A DNA stretch of 64,000 nucleotides from a bacterium ADurb.Bin243 (GTDB taxonomy: Bacteria > Muiribacteriota > UBA9980), in NCBI GenBank assembly GCA_002069765.1, contig MWBZ01000010.1, positions 29,696 to 93,695 on the forward strand, given 5' to 3'. The stretch's first letter is position 1. Each line of letters starts with the position of its first letter. The translations under genes and the position numbers were made by a program. Shown here in pieces: positions 34,721-43,342 of this stretch. The notes under the pieces are model-generated. The model did not search any database, was not told the origin of the DNA, and saw only the letters and a list, made by a program, of their open reading frames with translations.

Positions 34721-37183
34721 ATGAATTATAAGCTTTTATCTATAATAATATTTTATATTCTGGGGATTTTATGCGCGCCGGCCATGACGGCCCGGCGCGC
34801 AGCCATAGCTATTATCGCATTTTTAGCGGCGGCGGCCGGCGCTATGGCTGTTTATAAAAAACGAGCTTTTGCGGCTGAAGACTATTTTAAAACTCCCGCT
34901 GGCTGCGAAGGAGGAATAAAAGGTCGGGAATTTTCAGGCGGAATTTACACCGCGTTTTTATTGATGGCGGCAGTTTTTTTATGCGCCATGCTCCGGTGCG
35001 CGGCCGAAACTGCTTATATATCTAACGGCATAAACCGCGTTTTAAAGCAGGACGCTTTCATAAAGGTTACGGGTTCGACGGTTAGTGTCGAAAATCATAA
35101 CGGCGGGGAATATGGAAAAAACTATCTTACCGCCGCGCTCGATGTGGAAAAACTTTACGACGCTAAAAGCGGCGCTTTTAAAAATATATACGGCCGGATA
35201 TTTTTGCGCTGCGAAGCAGAAGAAGGCGGCCTGACGGAATCCGCATCCGGGTCCGGCGGACTCGAAGAAAACGATCTGGTGGAAGTTTCGGGAATAGTGA
35301 AACGGATGCATAAATATAAAAACCCTCATCTTCCGATAAATTACAATCCCCTGCAGCATGAAATTTTATACGTTCTTACCGCTCCGGCCGGCGGGGTGAA
35401 GATAATTAAAAAAAGCGGCTCTTTCGCGGCCTCGATTAAAAATAAAGTGAAAGGGCTGTTCGAAAAATATTTTCCGCCCGGCGTTTCGGGTTTTCTCAGG
35501 GCATTCGCGCTCGGAGATTCTTCGGCGCTCGGCGAAAATATATATCTGGACAACGACGAAATTTTCGAATTCACCGAAAGCGGCCTTCTGCACGTTCTGG
35601 TAGTAAGCGGCGGCCACGTGACGCTTCTGGCGGCGTTTATTTTATCGGCGCTTTCGGCGCTGAATGTCGATTCGAGAAAGGCTTCACTGGCGGCTTTTAC
35701 GTTTGTGAGCGTTTATTTTTTGATTACGGGGTTTCAGGCCGCCGTGACCCGCGCATATATCTCTTTTGCTGCGGCTGCCGCCTGCGGAGCATTGGAGCGC
35801 GGCGTGAATAAATACAATATTTTTATAGCCGCGCTTTTTTTCCACATCGTTTTATTTCCAAGATTTATCTTCAGCGCGGGTTTCTGGCTTTCTTATATTT
35901 CCACTTTCGCAATCATAGCGGCATGCGATTATGAAATAAATTTTTTAAAAAGCCCTTATTTAAATGCTATTATGGATTATTGCAAAATCAGCTTTATCGC
36001 CATGGCGGCATCTTATCCGCTGATTTCTTTTATATCTGGCTATTTTCCGCTTAACTCGCTGCCCGCAAATATTTTTACTTTATGGATATATGAAATATTG
36101 CTCGCGCTCTGCCTGATTTTTATATTTTTTTCTTTTTTCAGCTCATGGCTGGCCTGGGGCGCTGCTTCGCTTATATACCACGTAACCTTCGCAGCGCTAA
36201 AGTTAAACGAATGGCTTTCTTCTCTGCCGATGGGAAATATCGCCATATATAAACTCGGGTTTTTCGAAATGGCGGCAATATATTTGTTCCTGGCGTTTTT
36301 AGCGTTCCGCTTCGCGCGCGGGGCCGAACTTACGCCGGCAAAATTAGCGGCGGCCGCGCTTATAATATTAGCGCTTTTTAATATTCGAGGCTTCGCGGTT
36401 AAATCGATGGAAGGCGCGGAAATGATATTTCTCGACGTCGGCCAGGGCGATTGCGCGCTGGTGAAGACTTCCGGCCGTAAATGGATAATCATCGACGCTG
36501 GCGGCGGCCGATCGGCATATTCTAAAGTTATCGCCCCGTATTTAAGATACCGCCAGATCGATGAAATCGAATATTTGATAATTACGCATGCGCACATGGA
36601 CCACTATTGCGGCGCGTTGAATTTATATAAAAATCCGAAAATAAAAATCAAGAATCTGCTTTATCATGAAACCGGCCGCGAAGAAATTGAATTTAAAAAA
36701 CTACTAAGCATCGCGCGCGGCGTAAAAAGCGTTTCGGCGGGCGAAAAGATTAATTGCGACGGAGCGGTGCTCGAATTTTTATGGCCGGAAACCGGCTCTA
36801 ATGAAGATGCCAACGATTCTTCACTGGTGGCGGCGGTCCGGGTTAATAATCGCGCCGCGCTTTTTTGCGGCGATATCACCGGCGCGGCCGAAAAACCCCT
36901 TATTAAAAAAATAGGCGAAACCGGGTTCGATTTTATAAAAGCGCCGCATCATGGCTCTAAATACTCATCCGGCGCCGAATTTTTATCGGCCTGCGGGGCC
37001 GGAGCGGCTTTTATTTCCAGCGGCGCGTCGAATAAGTTCGGGCATCCGCATAAAGAGGCGCTGCAAAGATATTTAAATCTGGGTTATAAACTGTTTGATT
37101 CGCAAAACTGCGGCGGCATAATATTGAGCCCGGGCCGCCGCGTTAAAATTACCGATTATGAAATGCGTTGCCGGTATTTATAA
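34721..37183 (+). CDS. comEC: ComEC/Rec2 DNA-uptake channel
   Basis: An 820-residue inner-membrane protein with the three parts of ComEC: an N-terminal OB-like region after two helices (about 90-210), the Competence helical core (SGLLHVLVVSGGHVTLLAAF, about 285-520), and a C-terminal metallo-beta-lactamase-like domain (MIFLDVGQGDCALVKTSG, ITHAHMDHYCG, KAPHHGSKYSSG). It imports single-stranded DNA during transformation. The ATG at 34721, 8 bp after the recA stop, is preferred to an upstream TTG. GC content and codon use match its neighbours. Confidence 0.93.
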   Translation: MNYKLLSIIIFYILGILCAPAMTARRAAIAIIAFLAAAAGAMAVYKKRAFAAEDYFKTPAGCEGGIKGREFSGGIYTAFLLMAAVFLCAMLRCAAETAYISNGINRVLKQDAFIKVTGSTVSVENHNGGEYGKNYLTAALDVEKLYDAKSGAFKNIYGRIFLRCEAEEGGLTESASGSGGLEENDLVEVSGIVKRMHKYKNPHLPINYNPLQHEILYVLTAPAGGVKIIKKSGSFAASIKNKVKGLFEKYFPPGVSGFLRAFALGDSSALGENIYLDNDEIFEFTESGLLHVLVVSGGHVTLLAAFILSALSALNVDSRKASLAAFTFVSVYFLITGFQAAVTRAYISFAAAAACGALERGVNKYNIFIAALFFHIVLFPRFIFSAGFWLSYISTFAIIAACDYEINFLKSPYLNAIMDYCKISFIAMAASYPLISFISGYFPLNSLPANIFTLWIYEILLALCLIFIFFSFFSSWLAWGAASLIYHVTFAALKLNEWLSSLPMGNIAIYKLGFFEMAAIYLFLAFLAFRFARGAELTPAKLAAAALIILALFNIRGFAVKSMEGAEMIFLDVGQGDCALVKTSGRKWIIIDAGGGRSAYSKVIAPYLRYRQIDEIEYLIITHAHMDHYCGALNLYKNPKIKIKNLLYHETGREEIEFKKLLSIARGVKSVSAGEKINCDGAVLEFLWPETGSNEDANDSSLVAAVRVNNRAALFCGDITGAAEKPLIKKIGETGFDFIKAPHHGSKYSSGAEFLSACGAGAAFISSGASNKFGHPHKEALQRYLNLGYKLFDSQNCGGIILSPGRRVKITDYEMRCRYL

Positions 37184-37223
37184 TGGGATTGCTAATTCAT
37201 TGTTGCCGCCAAATTCATTTTGC

Positions 37224-37252
37224 TTGAATTTTTTTTTTTCTTAATGTATAAT
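37224..37252 (+). promoter_or_regulatory. Sigma-70 promoter of the STAS gene
   Basis: TTGAAT (37224-37229), 17 bp, TATAAT (37247-37252), about 47 bp before the ATG. Confidence 0.6.
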
Positions 37253-37299
37253 GATTTAAAATATTAAACATGGCAAGATAATAATTAAGAGGTGTCAAT

Positions 37300-37638
37300 A
37301 TGCAGATATCGTTAAAAAAAGAGGGAAACGTTTCCGTCCTTGGCGTTAACGGAAGAATGGACGCTAATTCGGCTCCGGAATTCGAAAAAAAGATGAGCGA
37401 ATTAATGGCTGAAAATAACCTTTTTTTCGTAGTAAATTTTCAGGAACTGGAATATATAAGCAGCGCCGGGCTTAGAGGCGTCCTCGCGTCGGCGAAACGC
37501 GCAAAGGCCAAACAGGGCGATATTTACGTTTGCGGCCTGCACGGAACGGTCGATGAAGTGTTTAAATTAACCGGTTTTAATTCAATTTTTAAAGTGTTCG
37601 AAAAAGAAGAAGACGCCGTCAAGCAGTTCAAAGCTTAA
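37300..37638 (+). CDS. Anti-sigma-factor antagonist (STAS domain)
   Basis: A 112-residue single STAS domain of the SpoIIAA/RsbV type. The phosphorylatable serine lies in ELEYISSAGLRGVL, the family signature; dephosphorylated, it would bind an anti-sigma kinase and free a sigma factor or act in a partner-switching cascade. No RsbW-like kinase or PP2C phosphatase is nearby, so the partner is encoded elsewhere. AGAGGTG precedes the ATG. Confidence 0.9.
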   Translation: MQISLKKEGNVSVLGVNGRMDANSAPEFEKKMSELMAENNLFFVVNFQELEYISSAGLRGVLASAKRAKAKQGDIYVCGLHGTVDEVFKLTGFNSIFKVFEKEEDAVKQFKA

Positions 37639-37658
37639 TACAGTTTCTTTTTTATAAA

Positions 37659-37692
37659 AGCGCCTTCCCGATATAGTTACCGGGAAGGCGCT
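37659..37692. terminator. Shared terminator between convergent genes
   Basis: Perfect 12-bp stem AGCGCCTTCCCG/CGGGAAGGCGCT with a 10-base loop. On the minus strand it is followed by a T-rich run (CTTTTATAAAAAA), so it best serves the glycosyltransferase gene but can stop both transcripts. Confidence 0.75.
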
Positions 37693-37719
37693 CCGCGGAT
37701 ATAAAATCAGGGCCCGTTT

Positions 37720-38889
37720 TTATTCGATAATAGCCATGGCGCATTCATAGGCGCCGCGCGTATCGATAGGTTCGGGCTTTTTAATTTGCGATTGCAGCTC
37801 TTTTATGCGCGGCTCGAAATCGCAGTTCAATAATTCGTTTCTTGATATATAAACCGAAGACCGCGTGTGCTTTTTGAGAAAATCCACCAGGTACTCGTAT
37901 TCGCGGAAGCGGCCGCGGTCGGTAAAAAGGCATGTCGAATCCGCGCCTATTATGTCGCCCACCACGCCGTATCCCGGTTTGGTGGCTATTATATCGAATA
38001 CCGTGAATAAATTTTCAAACGAAATCGCCCCGGAGCTGGTGTCTATGAATTTAACGTTAGACGGATATTTTTCGCCGGCCGCGGGCGCTATGGTGGTTAA
38101 AAACATTAATTTACCGGCGTATCCGGATAGATTTTCATGCCTTATGCCGCCGGTGTCGAATCCGCCGAAACTTATCATAACCGTTGTTACGCCTTCGAAT
38201 TCCGCAGGGGCCATATTTAATATTTTAAGGGCCTCTTCTTTTGAAATATAAGGCTTTCTGGCTATCATGGAAACCGGCGAAATGTTTTTAAAAGCCGGAA
38301 GCGGGCATGCGAAAGGCAATTTAAGCAGCATGCCGCATTTTTCGTATCCGCTTCTGACGGTATCTATTATTTCGTTGAATCCTTTATTTTCAGCGGCGAA
38401 TTCTTCGTAAATGAAGTCCCAGGAAAAATTGGTGACGCCGGCCGACCTGACGCCCGCGAGTTTTGCGGCCGCGAATGCCAGGGGCGGGATATCGCCTACC
38501 ACGAAGTCCGCGCGGCTCGATTTAATGAATTCGGCCTCCATGGCAGCTCTTTCTTTAAAGTTAGAATAAAAGTTTCGTGCGGCCTCGTAAGTGGCGCCTA
38601 TATCCATGTTCAGGCTGTCCGACTGGACCGTTCCCACGTCGTTGAGCGAGCGGCTGTAGCTGAACCAGAGAGGTATTTCAGCCGCGCGCGAAGGATATAA
38701 CTTTTTAAAAAACAAGCCGAGCGAATTAGTGAAAACCCATTCGGGGGCGGTTGTCCTAACGATGACCTTGTGTTCGCGCTTATTTTCGATGTTGTATTTG
38801 AAAATTTCCTTTATGATTTCGATCTGCCTGACGGCGTGGCCGAAACCATGTCCGCTTGGGTAAAATATGATGTTTTTATCTTTTTTCAA
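37720..38889 (-). CDS. Glycosyltransferase-like protein (UGT/arabinokinase N-domain type)
   Basis: A 389-residue protein beginning IIFYPSGHGFGHAVRQIEI, the Rossmann start of MurG/UGT-like GT-B enzymes that also occurs in the N-terminal half of L-arabinokinase. A second domain includes VMISFGGFDTGG and ATKPGYGVVGDI, matching the nucleotide-sugar site of GT-B folds. Donor and acceptor are unknown. The start at TTG 38889 is preferred: AGAAAGGCG precedes it, and the promoter -10 box at 38930-38925 lies inside a longer frame that would begin at GTG 38934. Confidence 0.7.
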   Translation of the reverse strand: MKKDKNIIFYPSGHGFGHAVRQIEIIKEIFKYNIENKREHKVIVRTTAPEWVFTNSLGLFFKKLYPSRAAEIPLWFSYSRSLNDVGTVQSDSLNMDIGATYEAARNFYSNFKERAAMEAEFIKSSRADFVVGDIPPLAFAAAKLAGVRSAGVTNFSWDFIYEEFAAENKGFNEIIDTVRSGYEKCGMLLKLPFACPLPAFKNISPVSMIARKPYISKEEALKILNMAPAEFEGVTTVMISFGGFDTGGIRHENLSGYAGKLMFLTTIAPAAGEKYPSNVKFIDTSSGAISFENLFTVFDIIATKPGYGVVGDIIGADSTCLFTDRGRFREYEYLVDFLKKHTRSSVYISRNELLNCDFEPRIKELQSQIKKPEPIDTRGAYECAMAIIE

Positions 38890-38924
38890 TTCAATCGCCT
38901 TTCTATTTGAGGTTTTACGAATCG

Positions 38925-38953
38925 ATTCTATCACAAAGCCATACGCAACTCAA
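38925..38953 (-). promoter_or_regulatory. Promoter of the glycosyltransferase-like gene
   Basis: On the minus strand TTGAGT (38953-38948), 17 bp, TAGAAT (38930-38925). Transcription would start near 38918, leaving a leader of about 30 bases before TTG 38889. Confidence 0.55.
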
Positions 38954-38981
38954 TGAATTTTGGAATATTTTTAAAAAAATC

Positions 38982-39010
38982 TTGCTTTTTAAAGATTTTT
39001 GATGTATAAT
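38982..39010 (+). promoter_or_regulatory. Promoter of tRNA-Lys
   Basis: TTGCTT (38982-38987), 17 bp, TATAAT (39005-39010), 23 bp before the tRNA. Confidence 0.65.
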
Positions 39011-39033
39011 CAGCTGAAAATTAAAAATTAAGT

Positions 39034-39106
39034 GGGCCGTTAGCTCAATTGGTAGAGCAAGTGACTCTTAATCACTAGGTTAAAGGTTCGAGTCCTTTAC
39101 GGCTCA
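39034..39106 (+). tRNA. tRNA-Lys (anticodon CTT)
   Basis: 73-nt tRNA with acceptor GGGCCGT/ACGGCTC, D arm GCTCAATTGGTAGAGC, anticodon stem-loop AGTGACTCTTAATCACT (anticodon CTT) and T arm AAAGGTTCGAGTCCTTT. CCA is not encoded. The next gene begins 24 bp downstream and may be read through from the same promoter. Confidence 0.94.
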
Positions 39107-39129
39107 TTTTTTATTTGCGGGGGAAACTT

Positions 39130-39834
39130 ATGGCGAATCAAAACCAGAATCAGGGCGGTCTTGTAATATCTTCTAAAAGCAACTCTTTTCAGTTTTACGA
39201 ATTCCCCTGCCAGGACGTTAAAAACCTTTTTAAATTCGTCAGCCTGAAAGAAAATCAGTGCGCTCTCGATGAAAACCAGCCGGGCTTTTACAATGAAATT
39301 ATCGCCGATAACGCCATGGCGGTAAGTTTTAAAGAAATAGTAGCCCACGAAATAGACGCCCTCGAAGAAGGCCGCGTGCAAACGCAAAAGCTTTACGTAG
39401 TGGAAGAAGGGCATTTCGTCATATTTAAAGACCTTCTTATCACTTTCGGAAAAAATTCCGGCGTAAAATCCGGCCTTGCGCTTATCTTCAAATTCAGCAA
39501 GATCGAACCGCGCCCCGTTTTCATAACCCCCGAAAAAATATTAAAAATTTCCGACCAGATGGCTTTCATAAAGACCATGGATTTCGATAAAATGGAGCAT
39601 CCGACCATCAAAAAACTCCGTTTCGACGGTAAAATGGAAACTCTGGCCGATATTTCGCCTTTCCATAATTACACTTCCAACGTAAAAAGCGTCAAAGGAG
39701 TTTTAAATACTCCTTTCGGCATTCGCACCATGAAAATTTCTTCCAATGGAAAAATTCAAATAAGTAAAAAGAAAGAAGAAGACCTCGATTCCGAAATTTT
39801 TCTTTTTATTTTCAAGTCTATTATAAAGCAATAG
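39130..39834 (+). CDS. Conserved-looking cytoplasmic protein of unknown function
   Basis: No family recognised. The start at 39130 follows CGGGGGAAAC. The 234-residue product lacks signal peptide and membrane helices, begins with an Asn/Gln-rich tail (ANQNQNQGG), and looks mixed alpha/beta with many hydrophobic/charged alternations. No catalytic motif or cysteine pattern is visible. It starts just after tRNA-Lys, and about 80 AT-rich bases separate it from the Mur ligase gene. Confidence 0.6.
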   Translation: MANQNQNQGGLVISSKSNSFQFYEFPCQDVKNLFKFVSLKENQCALDENQPGFYNEIIADNAMAVSFKEIVAHEIDALEEGRVQTQKLYVVEEGHFVIFKDLLITFGKNSGVKSGLALIFKFSKIEPRPVFITPEKILKISDQMAFIKTMDFDKMEHPTIKKLRFDGKMETLADISPFHNYTSNVKSVKGVLNTPFGIRTMKISSNGKIQISKKKEEDLDSEIFLFIFKSIIKQ

Positions 39835-39914
39835 CAATAAATTCCGATAAAATATACTATATTATATTATACAAAAATAGCATAATACAAAATTAATTAA
39901 TGGAGTGAACGTTT

Positions 39915-41351
39915 GTGATGAAAAGCTATTATTTTATCGGCATACTCGGTTCGGGCATGTCGGCTTTAGCGCGCGTAGCGCATGAAATGGGCCACCGCGT
40001 GGCGGGGTCCGACCGCAACCTTTCGGGCGCGATATGCGAAGAATTCAAATCAAAATCGATAGGCCTTTATCCGCAGGACGGTTCCGGAATAGAAAAATTC
40101 GCCGCGGCCGCGGGAATCGGCGCCAAAGAAATCATCATCGTAAAATCCACCGCTATCGAGGACAATGTGGCCGATATCGTAAAGGCCCGTGAACTGGGGC
40201 TTTCCGAAATGCACCGCTCCGATCTTCTAGCCGAATTTTTCAACCGCTCGAGCCGCTCCATAGCGGTAGCGGGCACCGCCGGCAAAACATCCGTGTCCAC
40301 GATGGTTTCTTTTATACTCGATTCGTGCGGCCTTTCGCCTTCGTTCGTGATCGGCGGCGTTTCGCGCAATTTCAACGTATCTTCGCGCTACGCTAAATCG
40401 GATTATTTCGTGATAGAGTCCGACGAGTCCGACGGAACGATTATTAAATATAAGCCTTTTATAGGGCTTCTCACAAACATTTCCAAAGAGCACAAAGAGC
40501 TGGGCGAGCTGCACGCTCTGTTCAACGCCTTCATTTCCAATATAACCGAAGGCGGATACGCCCTTATTAACGTTTCATGCCCCGAAGTGTCAAAACTTTT
40601 CGACGCGCGCGACACGTCGAAGGACCGCATAAAATATAAAATTATAAATTTTGAATATTCGAAAAATGTAAATTCTTACGACAACGATTACCTTATAAGC
40701 GAAGTAAGCCTCAAACCCGAAGGCTCCAGCTTTAAAATCAACGGCCATTTTTTTGAAACGGGCCTGATCGGCCGCCATAACGTTGAAAATTTCGCCGCAG
40801 CCATAATAGCTTCCCACACGGCAGGAGCCGCTCTCGGCGATATCGCCCGCGGGCTCAAAAACTACGGCGGCGTCGCCCGCCGCCTGGAAGTAGTGGGCCG
40901 CCACGAAGGAGTCGTGCTGATCGACGATTACGCGCATAACCCGCATGAAATCAAAACAGCCATAGACGCGGTAAAAATTTTTAATAAGCCGGTGATCGCG
41001 GTTTATCAGCCTCACGGCTTCGGGCCTACCGCTCTCACGCGCAGCGAACTCTGCGAAGCTTTTTCCGACCTTAAAACCCGCGACAGGCTTTTTATCAACG
41101 AAATATATTACGGCGGCGGCACGGTCAATAAAAGCGTCACTTCGCGCGAACTGGTGGAAGAAATCAGGCCGAAGCTTTCGGGCGACATCGTAAGCTACTG
41201 CGCCACACTCGACGACACGGCCGTTTCGGTGACCAACGCCATCAGGGATAACAGTAAAGAGCCTTATATAGTGCTTGTTATGGGCGCAAGAGACATCAAC
41301 ACCATTTGCCCCAAAATACTTAAAAATATTACCGCCGCTTCGTCCAAATAA
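39915..41351 (+). CDS. murC: Mur ligase of the MurC type
   Basis: A 478-residue ATP-dependent ligase. The Rossmann N-domain begins YFIGILGSGMSALARVA and ends near the ATP loop GTAGKTSVSTMV (MurC usually has GTHGKT). The central domain has VIESDESDGTIIKYKP and LLTNISKEHKEL, and the C-domain has VLIDDYAHNPHEI. MurC adds L-Ala to UDP-MurNAc in peptidoglycan synthesis; Mpl, a recycling ligase, is the main alternative, but the length and the ESDGT box fit MurC better. It is not beside other mur genes and opens a run of surface-polymer genes. Start GTG 39915 or ATG 39918; GGAGTG fits either. Confidence 0.75.
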   Translation: MMKSYYFIGILGSGMSALARVAHEMGHRVAGSDRNLSGAICEEFKSKSIGLYPQDGSGIEKFAAAAGIGAKEIIIVKSTAIEDNVADIVKARELGLSEMHRSDLLAEFFNRSSRSIAVAGTAGKTSVSTMVSFILDSCGLSPSFVIGGVSRNFNVSSRYAKSDYFVIESDESDGTIIKYKPFIGLLTNISKEHKELGELHALFNAFISNITEGGYALINVSCPEVSKLFDARDTSKDRIKYKIINFEYSKNVNSYDNDYLISEVSLKPEGSSFKINGHFFETGLIGRHNVENFAAAIIASHTAGAALGDIARGLKNYGGVARRLEVVGRHEGVVLIDDYAHNPHEIKTAIDAVKIFNKPVIAVYQPHGFGPTALTRSELCEAFSDLKTRDRLFINEIYYGGGTVNKSVTSRELVEEIRPKLSGDIVSYCATLDDTAVSVTNAIRDNSKEPYIVLVMGARDINTICPKILKNITAASSK

Positions 41352-41370
41352 ATTACGGGAAAGTGAAAAA

Positions 41371-42462
41371 ATGCGCGAAAAATCGATTTACAGTTCCAAT
41401 ATATATGATAACCCCATAAATAAAATCAGGACAGTTTTTGACGCGCCCGCCTCCAGGCAAGAGCTGGAAAAGCTTTCCGCTAATTTTTCCGCTTATACCG
41501 GGGCTAAATATTCTTATCCCGTATCGTCGTTTTCAGCGGCGCTTCTGATTTCTTTTTATACGCTCAACCTCGATTTCGATTCGCAGGTAGCGCTGTCGGC
41601 TTTTAATTTTCCGCAGATTCCCGGCGCGATCGAATTTTTCGGATGTAAACCCGTGTTCATAGATATCGACCTTGCCAATTATAACGCCAATATGTCGCAT
41701 CTGGAGCTTATGAGCACCAATAAGCTGAAGGCCGTCATCGCCTCGCATATGTTCGGCGCGCCATGCGCGATAGATTCCATTATGGAAGCGGCCGCCATAT
41801 ATAAGTTTTTCGTGATCGAAGACGCTTCCACGTCGCTCGGCGCGGTTTATAAAGGCGCAAAATGCGGGAGCCGCGGTCATATTTCCATATTCAACTTCGA
41901 TTCGTCGTCCATAATAAACTGCGGCAGCGGGGCCATCATAGCCACTTCTAACGATAAGATAAACGCCAGGCTCAAGCTTATTTTCAATAACGGCTACGAC
42001 GAAGCGGGCGAATTGAAAATTCCGGTCCCCGATTTTACCATGTCTAACGAAAAAGCCAGATTGATAAACGAGCATTTAAAACATATAGACGCGCTTATCG
42101 AATATAAATATATGCTGGCCAAGCATTACAGGCGCGATATTAGCGTGAGGCATAACGAAATAAAATTCGTCGATCAGAACAACTATTCGCTCACCACTTT
42201 TAATTATCTGCCCGCGCTTGTGGAAAGCCGCGAGGCCTATAATAAAATATCTAAAATAATAGCCAGGCACCCGCTGCCGGCCCAGCGCAAAATGCCCGTT
42301 CTGCTGCCTATGGCGCACTACTACAAGAAAAATTACGATCTGGCTGAAACCGATTATAAAAATTCGATAAAAGCTTCAGAAAGCGTTATTTTTATGCCTA
42401 ACGATTTTACCGCGCCGATCGAAACTATAGAAAACATTATCAAAGACATTAAAGGAATGTAG
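41371..42462 (+). CDS. DegT/DnrJ/EryC1-family protein lacking the PLP lysine
   Basis: A 363-residue member of the sugar aminotransferase family. The fold landmarks are present: ALSAFNFPQIPGAIEFFGCK, PVFIDIDLANYN, the PLP-ring aspartate in FVIEDASTSLGAVY (Asp151) and GSRGHISIFNFD. The usual Schiff-base lysine of FSFxxxK is replaced by Ser180 (FNFDSSS), so ordinary transamination is unlikely. ColD-type dehydratases also lack the lysine but use histidine. The protein may be a dehydratase-like or regulatory subunit, or inactive. It is followed within 11 bp by a glycosyltransferase-like gene. ATG 41371 is used because an upstream start would overlap the Mur ligase by 77 bp. Confidence 0.8.
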   Translation: MREKSIYSSNIYDNPINKIRTVFDAPASRQELEKLSANFSAYTGAKYSYPVSSFSAALLISFYTLNLDFDSQVALSAFNFPQIPGAIEFFGCKPVFIDIDLANYNANMSHLELMSTNKLKAVIASHMFGAPCAIDSIMEAAAIYKFFVIEDASTSLGAVYKGAKCGSRGHISIFNFDSSSIINCGSGAIIATSNDKINARLKLIFNNGYDEAGELKIPVPDFTMSNEKARLINEHLKHIDALIEYKYMLAKHYRRDISVRHNEIKFVDQNNYSLTTFNYLPALVESREAYNKISKIIARHPLPAQRKMPVLLPMAHYYKKNYDLAETDYKNSIKASESVIFMPNDFTAPIETIENIIKDIKGM

Positions 42463-42473
42463 GCGTTGCCTCG

Positions 42474-43319
42474 ATGAACGATAAAATACTTTGCGTCGTA
42501 TGCACCAGATCGCTCGAAGTGTCTAAAAAATTATTGAATTCGTTCGACAGACAGTCGCAGTGTTCCGATTACACGCTGCATGTTTCGTCGTACAGGCATA
42601 TCGACGATTATCCGCGCGCGAAGCAATTATCTATCTATTATAAAGACTGCGGCGGCAAATCAGAAAACGTATCAGGCGCGGCGAGTCCCGTGGAATGCGG
42701 TACAATACCCGTATTCGGGCCGGAGTATATAATTTTCATAAACGAAGACAGCGAACTTTACTCTTCCGATTTTATAGAAAGGATCGTCGAGCCTTTGAAA
42801 AAAGACCCGGGGATACTTTTTTCAATACCTTCCACGGTGCTTGCTCAGGAAAATTTATCGTTTTATCAGATGAATCTTTCCTACGGCGAAAAAAAATACG
42901 GCATTTCCATGTGCAATACCATTACGGGGTTTTCGGGCGACAAATACGAAATATTTCTGCAGGCCAACGTAATGGCGGTAGCCATGAGATTTAAAACCTA
43001 CCTCGAAATTCAAAGCGGCTACGATTTCATCGTGAACCCCATCGATTTCAACCTGCTGCCGGAACTGCTCAGGCGTTATCCGCAAAGCGCGGTTATCGCG
43101 CCCCAATGCGCTGCTTATATGCCGAAATTTTCCAATTTTACGGATTTATGGAAGATCTTTTATAACAATGCAAGGCGTAACGCCTGGTTTAATTTTAACA
43201 GCAGTAAATTTAAGATAAAATCGGGTTGGCCCATGCGCTCTTTTTATACTCTAGCCTATAAATGCGGGACTTTTCGCGAATATATAAGGCGGTTCGCTCG
43301 CGCGGGGGCAAAAAAATAA
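42474..43319 (+). CDS. Putative glycosyltransferase-like protein
   Basis: A 281-residue soluble protein. The N-terminus ILCVVCTRSLEVSKKLLNSF and the acidic stretch YIIFINEDSELYSSDFIERI resemble the nucleotide-sugar and metal-binding (DxD-like) parts of GT-A family 2 enzymes, but similarity is weak, and the acceptor domain is not recognised. Basic residues cluster at the C-terminus (REYIRRFARAGAKK), possibly a membrane-contact tail. It sits between the DegT-like and epimerase genes of a surface-polymer run. Confidence 0.45.
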   Translation: MNDKILCVVCTRSLEVSKKLLNSFDRQSQCSDYTLHVSSYRHIDDYPRAKQLSIYYKDCGGKSENVSGAASPVECGTIPVFGPEYIIFINEDSELYSSDFIERIVEPLKKDPGILFSIPSTVLAQENLSFYQMNLSYGEKKYGISMCNTITGFSGDKYEIFLQANVMAVAMRFKTYLEIQSGYDFIVNPIDFNLLPELLRRYPQSAVIAPQCAAYMPKFSNFTDLWKIFYNNARRNAWFNFNSSKFKIKSGWPMRSFYTLAYKCGTFREYIRRFARAGAKK

Positions 43320-43342
43320 GTGCCTGAAAGGGGCGATGAGTT

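Noticed and set aside
43337..43339. TGA upstream of the epimerase as a selenocysteine codon
   Set aside because: It precedes the Rossmann fold, with no homologous residues before it and no following hairpin that looks like a SECIS.
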